Positions 25,573 to 34,882 of a stretch of 64,000 nucleotides of DNA are shown in pieces. The DNA is taken from NCBI GenBank assembly GCA_024698485.1, contig JAILRC010000018.1:1-64000 (forward strand), read 5' to 3'. Made by a program: the position numbers and the translations under genes. The stretch is from Lachnospiraceae bacterium (lineage in GTDB: Bacteria; Bacillota; Clostridia; Lachnospirales; Lachnospiraceae). How positions within the stretch are numbered: the stretch's first letter is position 1; every line of letters starts with the position of its first letter. The notes under the pieces were generated by a model. That model did not search any database, was not told the DNA's origin, and saw nothing but the letters and a program-made list of their open reading frames with translations.

Positions 25573-26562
25573 ATGTTTGGATATGATATAGGTATTGACT
25601 TGGGAACGGCCACCGTTCTCGTTTATATAAAAGGTAAGGGCGTTGTCCTTACAGAGCCTTCGGTAGTTGCATTTGACAGGGATACGAACAAGATACGCGC
25701 CATCGGTGAGGATGCGCGTCTCATGATCGGTCGTACTCCGGGCAACATCGTTGCGGTCCGCCCTCTCCGTCACGGGGTTATCTCGGATTACACGGTTACG
25801 GAGAAGATGCTGAAGCACTTCGTGAGCAAGGCCATCGGCAAGCATCGTTTCGGACGTCAGCTCCGTGTTTCCATTTGTGTTCCTTCCGGTGTTACGGAAG
25901 TTGAGAAGCGTGCGGTGGAAGATGCGGCCTACACCATCGGTGCCAAGACCGTAGCCATCATCGAAGAGCCCATTGCCGCAGCCATCGGAGCGGGCATAGA
26001 CATTACGAAGCCCTGCGGAAGCATGGTGGTGGACATAGGCGGCGGTACAACGGATATCGCGGTGATCTCGCTGGGAGGCACCGTAGTCAGCGCGTCCATC
26101 AAGGTTGCGGGAGATGACTTCGATGAAGCCATCAGCAGATATCTGAGAAAAAACAAGAACATCGTCATCGGTGAAAGAACCGCCGAAGAGATCAAGATTC
26201 AGATCGGCTCGGCATACAGAAGACCCGAGACTCTTTCTCTTAATGTAAAGGGAAGAGGAGCGGCCAGCGGACTTCCCAAGACCATAGCGGTCACATCGGA
26301 AGAGACCGAAGAGGCATTGAGGGAGACCACATCCCAGATCGTGGATGCCATCCAGAGAGTTTTTGAAAAGACTCCTCCGGAACTGGCGGCAGACATCGCA
26401 AACAGCGGAATAGTCCTTACAGGCGGCGGTTGCCAGCTCTGGGGACTTGAAGAACTTATAGAGGAAAAGACCGGCATCAGAACCCTCACTGCGGACAATC
26501 CGAGAGTGTGCGTGGCCATCGGAACCGGTCAGTATGTAGAAGTTATCGAACATATGAGATAG
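25573..26562 (+). CDS. MreB/Mbl rod-shape-determining actin homologue
   Basis: GYDIGIDLGTATVLVYIKGKGVVLTEPSVVAFD, MVVDIGGGTTDIAVISLGG, GIVLTGGGCQLWGLEELI. Confidence 0.95.
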   Translation: MFGYDIGIDLGTATVLVYIKGKGVVLTEPSVVAFDRDTNKIRAIGEDARLMIGRTPGNIVAVRPLRHGVISDYTVTEKMLKHFVSKAIGKHRFGRQLRVSICVPSGVTEVEKRAVEDAAYTIGAKTVAIIEEPIAAAIGAGIDITKPCGSMVVDIGGGTTDIAVISLGGTVVSASIKVAGDDFDEAISRYLRKNKNIVIGERTAEEIKIQIGSAYRRPETLSLNVKGRGAASGLPKTIAVTSEETEEALRETTSQIVDAIQRVFEKTPPELAADIANSGIVLTGGGCQLWGLEELIEEKTGIRTLTADNPRVCVAIGTGQYVEVIEHMR

Positions 26563-26581
26563 AAAAAGACAGGAGAGACAC

Positions 26582-27361
26582 ATGGTCAGAGGACTGTACA
26601 CCGCATGGACGGGCATGCGCAATGAACAAAAACGTCTGGATGTTATTGCCAACAACGTTGCCAATGCAGCCACCACGGGTTTCAAAACAGAATATGTTAC
26701 ATCCCAGTCCTTTGATGATATGCTGAAGGTTAAGATCAGGGACCGTTCCGAGGACTACGACAGGGACGAGAAACTGGGAAACGTTACACTGGGCGTTAAG
26801 ATCGGCGAAGAGTACACGGACCATCAGCAGGGATCCTTAAGACAGACCGGAAACACTTACGATCTTGCCATTGACGGAAACGGCTTTTTCAGAGTGAGAG
26901 TCGTGGACATAGCAGGCAAGGAACATATAAGATACACCAGAGCGGGTAATTTCACTGTTAATTCCGAGGGCGTCATCATGGATATGGACGGCAATCGTCT
27001 TCAGGGAGACGGGGGAGACCTCATCGTTCCCACGGATGCGGCCCAGATCAACATCGACACCCACGGTGCCATCTATGCCGACGGAGAATATGTGGACACC
27101 ATCACACTGACGGATTTCGAGGATTACAAGTATCTCAAGAAATTTGCAGACACCATGTATGAGCCCGTGTCAGGAGCCACACCCATAGAGGAGCCCTCAG
27201 GACTCATCCGACAGGGTTATCTTGAACAGTCCAACGTCAATGTTGTGAGACAGATGACCAACCTCATAGTCATCACCCGTGCCTATGAAGCCAATCAGAA
27301 GGTCGTACAGACGATGGATTCCACCCTTGACCAGGCAGTTAACTCTGTAGGTAAGGTATAA
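26582..27361 (+). CDS. Flagellar hook-basal body protein (FlgF/FlhO-like)
   Basis: RGLYTAWTGMRNEQKRLDVIANNVANAATTGFKTE; LEQSNVNVVRQMTNLIVITRAYEANQKVVQTMD. Confidence 0.9.
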   Translation: MVRGLYTAWTGMRNEQKRLDVIANNVANAATTGFKTEYVTSQSFDDMLKVKIRDRSEDYDRDEKLGNVTLGVKIGEEYTDHQQGSLRQTGNTYDLAIDGNGFFRVRVVDIAGKEHIRYTRAGNFTVNSEGVIMDMDGNRLQGDGGDLIVPTDAAQINIDTHGAIYADGEYVDTITLTDFEDYKYLKKFADTMYEPVSGATPIEEPSGLIRQGYLEQSNVNVVRQMTNLIVITRAYEANQKVVQTMDSTLDQAVNSVGKV

Positions 27362-27391
27362 GAGCGGTTTTTATCTTAAGGAGGCATATCA

Positions 27392-28210
27392 ATGTTACGT
27401 TCACTTTGGACCGGCGCGTCAGGAATGATCGCCCAGCAGAATGCGGTTGATACCATTTCAAACAACCTGGCAAATGTCAATACCACAGGCTACAAGAAAG
27501 AGACTGTTGAGTTTAAGAGCCTGCTCTATTCAAAACTTCAGACCAAGACTGAGGACAACGAGGGTAACCCCAAGCCCGTCATCGGTCAGGTGGGTCTGGG
27601 TGTCAGAACGGCATCCGTCACCTCACGCTTTACTCAGGGAAATATGCTGGCAACGGGAAATTCCACGGATTTCTGTATAGAAGGAGACGGTTTCTTCATG
27701 GTGCGTACCGGCGAAGATCAGGTTTCCTACACCCGTGCGGGAAATTTCAACATATCCCTTGCTGCTGACGGTAACCTTACTCTTGCCGATGCGGACGGCA
27801 ATCAGATCCTCTCTGCCACAGGAGAGCCCATCACCTTCGAGCCCACCATCAGCACCGCCAATGTTTTTATTGACGATTACGGCAAATTCTTCTACAGAAA
27901 CCCCGACGAGACCATCACCGACCTCGAGATGCAGGTGGGCCTTGTGCAGTTCAATAATCCCACGGGTCTTGAAAAACTTTCCGGTTCCCTTCTGGCAGCC
28001 AGTGCCGCTTCGGGAGAACCCAGACTTGAGGCTGAAGACGATGCACTCAAGACCTCCAAGGTTCATTCGGGCTATCTTGAAGGCTCCAACGTCCAGACTG
28101 TCGATGAAATGGTAAACCTTATCGTTGCACAGCGCGCATATGAAATGAATTCCAAGATCATCAATGCATCCGACGAGATGCTCCAGCAGGCCAATAACTT
28201 ACGTAGATAA
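27392..28210 (+). CDS. Flagellar basal-body rod protein FlgG (FlhP-like)
   Basis: MLRSLWTGASGMIAQQNAVDTISNNLANVNTTGYKK; LEGSNVQTVDEMVNLIVAQRAYEMNSKIINASDEMLQQANNL. Confidence 0.92.
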   Translation: MLRSLWTGASGMIAQQNAVDTISNNLANVNTTGYKKETVEFKSLLYSKLQTKTEDNEGNPKPVIGQVGLGVRTASVTSRFTQGNMLATGNSTDFCIEGDGFFMVRTGEDQVSYTRAGNFNISLAADGNLTLADADGNQILSATGEPITFEPTISTANVFIDDYGKFFYRNPDETITDLEMQVGLVQFNNPTGLEKLSGSLLAASAASGEPRLEAEDDALKTSKVHSGYLEGSNVQTVDEMVNLIVAQRAYEMNSKIINASDEMLQQANNLRR

Positions 28211-28215
28211 CGAGG

Positions 28216-28391
28216 ATCAATGTTCGTATATGTGCAATAGTCTTAGCCTCTGAAAGGGTACTTTCAAGAGGCCAAGACTGTTGCACATGATGCGAAGCAT
28301 CGACCGACAAGACGCATGAGCAAGTAATATCGCAAAGTCGACTGACTTTGCATTATGGATTGCGAATGCGTCTTGGCGGATGAACATTGAT
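28216..28391 (+). repeat. Structured intergenic element, copy 2
   Basis: ATCAATGTTC (28216-28225) / GAACATTGAT (28382-28391); hairpin 28230-28288; GATGC-GAA-GCATC 28289-28301; CCGACAAGACGCAT/ATGCGTCTTGGCGG (28304-28317/28366-28379); shared junction CATGAGCAAGTA...GGATTGCGAATG. Confidence 0.65.
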
Positions 28392-28413
28392 ACATAAACA
28401 CAGGAGGTACGAA

Positions 28414-28758
28414 ATGGCTATTTCCCTCGGTTCCGATCTTTTATATAACCGGCAGCTTCAGAGCAAGGCTTCCGAAGCGTCCATAGACAAGCTTTCTTCA
28501 ACGATCTCGGGGCTTTCCGAAAACAGTACCGACGAAGAACTCATGTCTGCCTGCAAGAGTTTCGAGGAGTACCTCATCGAGCAGGTGGTGAAGAGCACCA
28601 AGGAGACACTCCTTGAGAATAATGAGGAGAAGAACAGCAAGTATCTCAGCATGTTCAGCGACAATCTGAACCAGCATTATGCAAAGCTGATCTCGGATCA
28701 CAGTAACCTGGGTATTGCTCAGATGCTTTACGATTCCATTAAACGCAACGGACAATGA
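28414..28758 (+). CDS. Rod-binding protein (FlgJ N-terminal-domain like)
   Basis: ACKSFEEYLIEQVVKSTKET...YLSMFSDNLNQHYAKLISDHSNLGIAQMLYDSI; follows flgG; RBS CAGGAGG. Confidence 0.7.
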   Translation: MAISLGSDLLYNRQLQSKASEASIDKLSSTISGLSENSTDEELMSACKSFEEYLIEQVVKSTKETLLENNEEKNSKYLSMFSDNLNQHYAKLISDHSNLGIAQMLYDSIKRNGQ

Positions 28759-30983
28759 CAGTTAAGGGTTATATTTCGAAAATCATATACAGGAATGAGG
28801 ACAATGCATATACAGTCATGACGGTAGAGACAGAAAACGATGAAGTTTGCTGTGTCGGTGTCATGGCTGTTTTTGATGAAGGCGAATATGTGGAAGTGGA
28901 GGGAGAGAGCGTATTTCACCCCCAGTACGGCGACCAGATAAACGTCACCCGCATCACTGCTATTGAGCCCACCGGAGCCGAGGACATGGAACGCTATCTT
29001 GCCAGTGGTGCCATCAGCGGCATAGGAGCGGCTCTTGCCAAGCGTATCGTAAGCAGGTTCGGTGACGACACCTTCCGCATCATGGAGGAAGAGCCCGAAC
29101 GCCTTTCGGAGGTAAAGGGCATCAGCGAAGCGGGAGCCATGCGCATAGCTGAACAGTTCGTCAAAAAGCATGAACTGCGGAATGCCATGGTCTTCCTGCA
29201 GAAATTCGGCATTTCCAATTCGCTGGCTGTGAAGATCTATGAATTTTACGGAGACAGGATGTATTCCGTTATCAGGGACAATCCCTACCGCCTGGCGGAG
29301 GATATACAGGGCGTTGGCTTTAAGTCCGCAGACGAGATCGCCATGAGGGCCGGGATCTCTCCAAACGACGATTTCCGCGTACGTGCGGCCCTTCTATACA
29401 CTCTGACTCTGGCAACGGGATCGGGACATGTCTATCTTCCGGAAGAGGAACTCATGCAGAGGACCGCGGAAATGATACCGGGAGACGAAGAGCAGATGCG
29501 CTATCAGCTTACCAAGCTCTTTACGGAAAACAAGATCGTGATAAAAGACGAGGAGACAAGAAACGTTTACATTTCCTCTTTCTACTATATGGAACTTAAT
29601 GTGGCCAGAATGCTGAACGACCTGAACTGCAAGTTCAACATTTCGGAAGACAAGATCAACGAAAGGATACAGGGAGTCACGAAAGACCTGGATCTTGAAC
29701 TGGACGATCTGCAGAAACAGGCGGTTTCGGAGGCGGCCCGTAACGGCATATTTGTTCTGACGGGTGGCCCCGGTACAGGTAAGACCACCACCATCAACGC
29801 CATCATTCGTTTCTTCGAAAGAGAAGGCATGGATGTTCTTCTGGCTGCGCCCACGGGGCGGGCGGCGAAACGTATGTCCGAGACTACGGGAAAGGAAGCC
29901 AAGACCATACACCGTCTCCTGGAACTCACAAAAAAGCCCGACGAAGGCTTGAACACGTCCGCGGGAATGGAATTCGCCAGAAATGAAAACAATCCTCTTG
30001 AGACGGATGTAATGATAGTGGATGAGGTGTCCATGGTGGACATTGCTCTTATGTATGCCCTTTTGCGGGCCATAGGCGTCGGAACCCGTGTCATCCTTGT
30101 GGGAGATGTGAACCAGCTTCCCAGCGTGGGACCGGGAAATGTGCTTAAGGACATCATTGCTGCGGAGCGGTTCAATGTGGTGAGGCTGGAAAAGATCTTC
30201 CGTCAGGCGGCGGAAAGCTCCATTATCGTCAATGCCCACAAGATCAACCGCGGAGAAGAGATCTCTCTTGACAATCGTGTGAACAATGATTTCTTTTTCC
30301 TTGAAAGAAGAGACGTAAGTGCCATAGTCGAAGGGATCATATATCTGGTCCAGACCAAGATCTCGGGCTTTGCAGGGGTCTCGCCATTCGAAGTTCAGGT
30401 CCTTACTCCCATGAAAGCGGGAGAACTGGGCTGCGAAAGACTGAATCTGACCTTACAGAACACTCTGAATCCCGGCAGTCGCGGAAAAGCGGAAAAGGTT
30501 TTCGACAACGGAAAGGTTTTCCGTGAAGGGGACAAAGTCATGCAGATAAAGAACGACTATCAGCTGGAATGGACCGTGAAGAGCAAAAGAGGCATAGTCA
30601 TCGATTCCGGCACGGGAGTTTTTAACGGCGACTGCGGCATCATCCGAGAGATCGATCTTCTTGCGGAACACATCACCGTGGAATTTGAAGAAGGAAGGAC
30701 CGTGGATTACTCGTTTTCACAGCATGACGAGCTGGTGCTGGCCTATGCCATTACCATCCACAAATCCCAGGGAAGCGAGTATCCTGCGGTGGTCATGCCC
30801 CTTCTGAACGGACCTTCAATGCTTTTTAACCGTAATGTTCTCTATACTGCGGTGACAAGGGCGAAAAAGTGTGTTACAATAATCGGAAGCTCCGATACTG
30901 TTCGTACCATGATAAGAAACACCATGGAACAGAAAAGGTACTCGGGTCTTGAACGGGCCATTCGCGACGTCAGGACAGAATGA
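28755..30983 (+). CDS. recD2: ATP-dependent RecD2-type helicase
   Basis: GGPGTGKTTTINAI, VDEVSMVD, VGDVNQLPSVGPGNVL, YAITIHKSQGSEYPAV, LYTAVTRAKK. Confidence 0.93.
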   Translation: MTVKGYISKIIYRNEDNAYTVMTVETENDEVCCVGVMAVFDEGEYVEVEGESVFHPQYGDQINVTRITAIEPTGAEDMERYLASGAISGIGAALAKRIVSRFGDDTFRIMEEEPERLSEVKGISEAGAMRIAEQFVKKHELRNAMVFLQKFGISNSLAVKIYEFYGDRMYSVIRDNPYRLAEDIQGVGFKSADEIAMRAGISPNDDFRVRAALLYTLTLATGSGHVYLPEEELMQRTAEMIPGDEEQMRYQLTKLFTENKIVIKDEETRNVYISSFYYMELNVARMLNDLNCKFNISEDKINERIQGVTKDLDLELDDLQKQAVSEAARNGIFVLTGGPGTGKTTTINAIIRFFEREGMDVLLAAPTGRAAKRMSETTGKEAKTIHRLLELTKKPDEGLNTSAGMEFARNENNPLETDVMIVDEVSMVDIALMYALLRAIGVGTRVILVGDVNQLPSVGPGNVLKDIIAAERFNVVRLEKIFRQAAESSIIVNAHKINRGEEISLDNRVNNDFFFLERRDVSAIVEGIIYLVQTKISGFAGVSPFEVQVLTPMKAGELGCERLNLTLQNTLNPGSRGKAEKVFDNGKVFREGDKVMQIKNDYQLEWTVKSKRGIVIDSGTGVFNGDCGIIREIDLLAEHITVEFEEGRTVDYSFSQHDELVLAYAITIHKSQGSEYPAVVMPLLNGPSMLFNRNVLYTAVTRAKKCVTIIGSSDTVRTMIRNTMEQKRYSGLERAIRDVRTE

Positions 30984-31017
30984 CACGGGAAAAATCACAG
31001 GAGAGGTAGTAAATATC

Positions 31018-31935
31018 ATGAACAAAACAGCGCTGGTAATAATGGCAGCAGGAATGGGCAGCCGCTACGGCGGAGGGATCAAGCAGCTGGAGCATGTGGG
31101 AACTTCGGGGGAGATCATAATGGAGTATTCCATTTATGATGCTCTTAAAGCAGGTTTTGACAAGATCGTCTTCATTACGAGAAGAGATCTTTATGATGAA
31201 TTCAAAAAGATAATCAAGCCCGCGATCTATGAAAAAGCGGAGGTAGAGTACGTTTTTCAGGAATTGGAGAACATTCCGGAAGGCTTCAGGGTGCCTGACG
31301 GCAGGACCAAGCCGTGGGGCACGGGACATGCGGTCCTTTCCTGTCTCGGCAGGGTGAAGGAACCCTTTGCGGTCATCAATGCGGATGACTACTACGGAAG
31401 CGAGGCTTTCAGGGTTATGCACGACTATCTGGCAAAGGTGGACGTCAATGCCAGACCCATGACTTTTTCCATGGTGGGCTTCGTTCTGGGCAACACTTTG
31501 AGCGAGAACGGTAAAGTCACCAGAGGAGCCTGCGAAGTGGGCACCGACGGAAAACTTCTTTCTGTTCATGAAAGATTTGAGATATACAGGGACGGCGATA
31601 TTGCAAGAGCCAGGGATCGTGAGGGAAATCCTGTCGAGATCCCGCTGGATGCGCCTGTTTCCATGAACATGTGGGGGTGCGTTCCGGCTTTTCTTGACGA
31701 ACTCAACAGCCGTTTCGGAGCTTTTCTTTCGGACATATCCGGAAATGAGCTTAAGGCAGAGTATCTTCTTCCGGAGATCATAGGCAACATGGTTGCAGAC
31801 AGGATAGCTACTGTTGACGTTCTTAAGAGCGATGACAAGTGGTTCGGCGTGACATACAAGGAAGATAAGCCCTTTGTGGTGGAGTCCTTCCAAAGATTAT
31901 ACGAAGAGGGAAAGTACCCCAAAACCCTTTTCTGA
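31018..31935 (+). CDS. Nucleotidyltransferase (NTP_transferase family)
   Basis: ALVIMAAGMGSRYGGGIKQLEHVG...PWGTGHAVLSC...FAVINADDYYG. Confidence 0.85.
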   Translation: MNKTALVIMAAGMGSRYGGGIKQLEHVGTSGEIIMEYSIYDALKAGFDKIVFITRRDLYDEFKKIIKPAIYEKAEVEYVFQELENIPEGFRVPDGRTKPWGTGHAVLSCLGRVKEPFAVINADDYYGSEAFRVMHDYLAKVDVNARPMTFSMVGFVLGNTLSENGKVTRGACEVGTDGKLLSVHERFEIYRDGDIARARDREGNPVEIPLDAPVSMNMWGCVPAFLDELNSRFGAFLSDISGNELKAEYLLPEIIGNMVADRIATVDVLKSDDKWFGVTYKEDKPFVVESFQRLYEEGKYPKTLF

Positions 31936-32001
31936 CAGGGTTTGTTAAGATTTTATAATGCCCTTGAAGTTATTGCCTAAATGTTGTAAAATAATCTAAA
32001 G

Positions 32002-32703
32002 ATGCATAGGCTTGATATATTATTTCCTGCCTGTTGCCCGATTTGTCTGAAACCTGTTCATCCGAAGGGCAGTTTCATACACGAGGCATGCAGGAGGAAA
32101 CTTAAGTTTGTTGAAAGCCCTTTCTGCATGAAATGCGGAAGAGGGATCGCGGATGAGGGTGCTGCTTTATGTTCATCCTGCAAAAAAGGAGACTTTGTCT
32201 TTGATTCGGGCAGATGCACTTTTGCTTATCATTCCGACATCGGTAATGCGATCAAGTGGGTGAAGGATGAGGGCACCCGTGAATTTATTGATTTTTTCGG
32301 GGATACCGCCGCAAAAAGACATGAAACTTTTTTGAAAGCGGTAAAGCCGGAGATCATCGTTCCTGTTCCTCTTTCCGAGAGCAGGTTGAGAGCACGGGGC
32401 TTCAATCAGTCTGAGCTGTTTGCGGAAAGTTTGGCGGGGGTCCTGGGAATCCCCGTGGGAAAGCTTTTAAAAAAGGTGCGAAACACCAGAGACCAGAAAG
32501 GTCTTAACAGGCGGGAAAGAACTCGAAATCTGGCAGGTGCTTTTGAAGCGGTTTCTTGCAAGGAAATGCCGGAGAGAGTGCTCCTGACGGACGACATCTA
32601 TACAACGGGAAGTACCGTTAATGCATGCGCTGCCGTGCTGAAGGCCGCAGGAGTAAAGGAAGTTTACTTTATATGCATTGCGGCAGGGACCGCAGATGAT
32701 TGA
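32002..32703 (+). CDS. ComF-family phosphoribosyltransferase-like protein
   Basis: FPACCPICLKP...CMKCGRGI...RARGFNQSELFAESLA...VLLTDDIYTTGSTVNACAAVLK. Confidence 0.88.
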   Translation: MHRLDILFPACCPICLKPVHPKGSFIHEACRRKLKFVESPFCMKCGRGIADEGAALCSSCKKGDFVFDSGRCTFAYHSDIGNAIKWVKDEGTREFIDFFGDTAAKRHETFLKAVKPEIIVPVPLSESRLRARGFNQSELFAESLAGVLGIPVGKLLKKVRNTRDQKGLNRRERTRNLAGAFEAVSCKEMPERVLLTDDIYTTGSTVNACAAVLKAAGVKEVYFICIAAGTADD

Positions 32704-32749
32704 CCATTAATGCAAAGAGTCGGAAATAAACATGAAAGGGTGATGACTT

Positions 32750-33160
32750 ATGGAGATGAAGAATTGTGCACATTGCGGTAAGATGTTTACCTATATTGGG
32801 GGACCGCCGCTTTGTCAGGCTTGCATCAAGAAACTTGACGAAAAGTTCGAGGAAGTAAAAAAGTACGTTTATGACAATCCCGGATGCGGTATCCAAGAAG
32901 TTTGCGACGCTATGGAAGTTACATCCGCTCAGATCAGAAAGTGGATCAGAGAAGAGCGTTTGGCATTTTCGGAAAACTCCGACGTTGCCATCAACTGTGA
33001 AAAGTGCGGAAAGAGGATCCTTACCGGTCGCTACTGCGATGCCTGCAAGAGGGAAGTAATGAACGAACTGGGAAATGCCGGAAGAAGACCGGAAGCTCCC
33101 AAGCCGGAACTCAAGAAGCGGCAGCCGGACGGAAACAAGATGAGATTCCTTGACAACTGA
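32750..33160 (+). CDS. Flagellar operon zinc-ribbon protein (YvyF/TIGR03826-like)
   Basis: MKNCAHCGKMFTYIGGPPLCQACIKKLDEKFEEVKKYVYDNPGCGIQEVCDAMEVTSAQIRKWIREERL; two zinc ribbons around an HTH. Confidence 0.75.
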   Translation: MEMKNCAHCGKMFTYIGGPPLCQACIKKLDEKFEEVKKYVYDNPGCGIQEVCDAMEVTSAQIRKWIREERLAFSENSDVAINCEKCGKRILTGRYCDACKREVMNELGNAGRRPEAPKPELKKRQPDGNKMRFLDN

Positions 33161-33173
33161 TTTTGATCACCAA

Positions 33174-33200
33174 AGGGCCACGTTCATCGTGGCTCTTTTT
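33174..33200 (+). terminator. Intrinsic terminator
   Basis: AGGGCCACG-TTCAT-CGTGGCTCT then TTTT. Confidence 0.7.
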
Positions 33201-33235
33201 ATCGGGGCTTACAGTATTTCTAAAAGGACATATTT

Positions 33236-33793
33236 ATGGAATATCAGATGAGGATAATACGGTCCAAGAGGAGGACCATTGTGATACAGATCACCAAAGA
33301 AGGGAAGATCGTGGCGCGGGTGCCGCGGTTCATGCCTGAAAGGGAGATCAAAAGATATGCCGAGAAGCACGGGGAATGGATAGAGAAAAACCTAGCGAAG
33401 ATCCTTGCGGACAAGGAAAACGCAAAGCCCGCCTTTTCGGACGAAGAAGTGAGGGAACTGATCAAACGTGCCCGTCTTGTGATACCGGAAAAAGTGGTCT
33501 ATTTCGCGGAACTCATGGGAGTGAGCTGGGGAAAGATCTCCATACGCCGGCAATCCACGGTGTGGGGAAGCTGCAGTATGAATGGAAATCTGAGTTTTAA
33601 CTGTCTTCTGGTGCTGATGCCGGAATCTGTTTTGGATTACGTTGTGGTGCACGAACTTGCCCACAGACTCCAGATGAACCATTCTTCAAGATTTTGGGCG
33701 GAAGTGGAAAAGATCATTCCGGATTACAAAGCCCGCAGAAAATGGCTGAAAGACGAGGGCGGTCAGTACCTTGACAGACTCAGAAAAAAATAG
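33236..33793 (+). CDS. YgjP/DUF45-like M48-type metallopeptidase
   Basis: YVVVHELAHRLQMNHSSRFWAEVEKIIPDYKARRKWLK. Confidence 0.87.
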   Translation: MEYQMRIIRSKRRTIVIQITKEGKIVARVPRFMPEREIKRYAEKHGEWIEKNLAKILADKENAKPAFSDEEVRELIKRARLVIPEKVVYFAELMGVSWGKISIRRQSTVWGSCSMNGNLSFNCLLVLMPESVLDYVVVHELAHRLQMNHSSRFWAEVEKIIPDYKARRKWLKDEGGQYLDRLRKK

Positions 33794-33820
33794 AAACGGC
33801 TCATCACCGTTTCTTTTTTT
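33792..33820. terminator. Terminator between convergent genes
   Basis: AGAAACGG-CTCATCA-CCGTTTCT then T7. Confidence 0.7.
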
Positions 33821-34697
33821 ATATCTCCACTCTTGTAATGCCGTCATCGGAGATGACGATCTTTCCTTCTTTCTGAAGATGCCCTATGGCACGTTTGAAA
33901 GCGTTCTTTGAAAGTCCGAACTTTGCAAGGATCAGTTCGGGGGAAGTTTTGTCGTGGTAAGGGAGAAAACCTCCTGCGGCGCAAAGGATGTCGTAGATCT
34001 TTTCACCGTCCGAACCCAGTTCCATATATGCCTTTTCCCTGAGAGCCAGTTCGAGACGTCCGTCTTCCAGCACCTTGGCAACATGAGCCACAACCGTCAT
34101 TCCGGGAAGAACCTTCTCGAAAAGCCGATGTTTGGGGATCATGGCCGAGTACTTGTCGTCAACGGCGATATATGCACCGAAGTTATCAATGAGCTCATAG
34201 CAGAGACCGTTGACCACGTCATCCTTCTTATAAGGAGCTTTGGACTCCAGCATTCTGTATACCTTCATGGTTCCGCAAAGTCTTCCAGATTTGTCGGAAT
34301 AGAGGGAAACCAGAACTTCGTCACCCTTTCTCACTCTGTAGGTCTGCTCCTTGAAGGGAAGGAAAAGATCTTTTACAAGTCCCCAGTCGAGGAAAGCTCC
34401 GATGTTGGTAACATCTTTTACCGTGAGTTTCTTTACTTCGCCCATCATGAGTTTGGGTGTGGCTATGGTGGCGATGGGTCTGTCGGAAGAATCCTTGTAT
34501 ACGAATACGGATACTTCGTCATTCTGTTTCAGTCCCACTGCTTCCTTTTTGGGGAGAAGGATGTTTTTGGAATCGATGGTCTCGTTTTCCGGGAGTTCAC
34601 CGAAAGAAGGGGCTTCAACGCCCTCGAAAGTAAGATATGCGCCGTGGTCTGCAATCTTTGCCACGCGCAGTTTTTGAATCCTGCCTAAATAAAACAT
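33819..34697 (-). CDS. CvfB-like S1-domain RNA-binding protein
   Basis: Repeated S1-like segments, GAFLDWGLVKDLFLPFKEQ...VRKGDEVLVSLYSDKSGRLCGTMK; C-terminal winged-helix-like FGLSKNAFKRAIGHLQKEGKI. Confidence 0.85.
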   Translation of the reverse strand: MFYLGRIQKLRVAKIADHGAYLTFEGVEAPSFGELPENETIDSKNILLPKKEAVGLKQNDEVSVFVYKDSSDRPIATIATPKLMMGEVKKLTVKDVTNIGAFLDWGLVKDLFLPFKEQTYRVRKGDEVLVSLYSDKSGRLCGTMKVYRMLESKAPYKKDDVVNGLCYELIDNFGAYIAVDDKYSAMIPKHRLFEKVLPGMTVVAHVAKVLEDGRLELALREKAYMELGSDGEKIYDILCAAGGFLPYHDKTSPELILAKFGLSKNAFKRAIGHLQKEGKIVISDDGITRVEI

Positions 34698-34882
34698 AGT
34701 TTTTCCGTCCTCTTTGTATTAATGATTGAGAGGTTATATCACGTCTCTCAAACTTTGTCAAGGGGGAGCGGAGAGGGAGTGAAGAGCACGGTTCGTATCA
34801 TCACGGGTTAATCTTACACTTTTTTTATTGAAAAATAGAACCTCGTGTCTTACAATGGTAATGTTTCTTTGAAAAAAATGAG

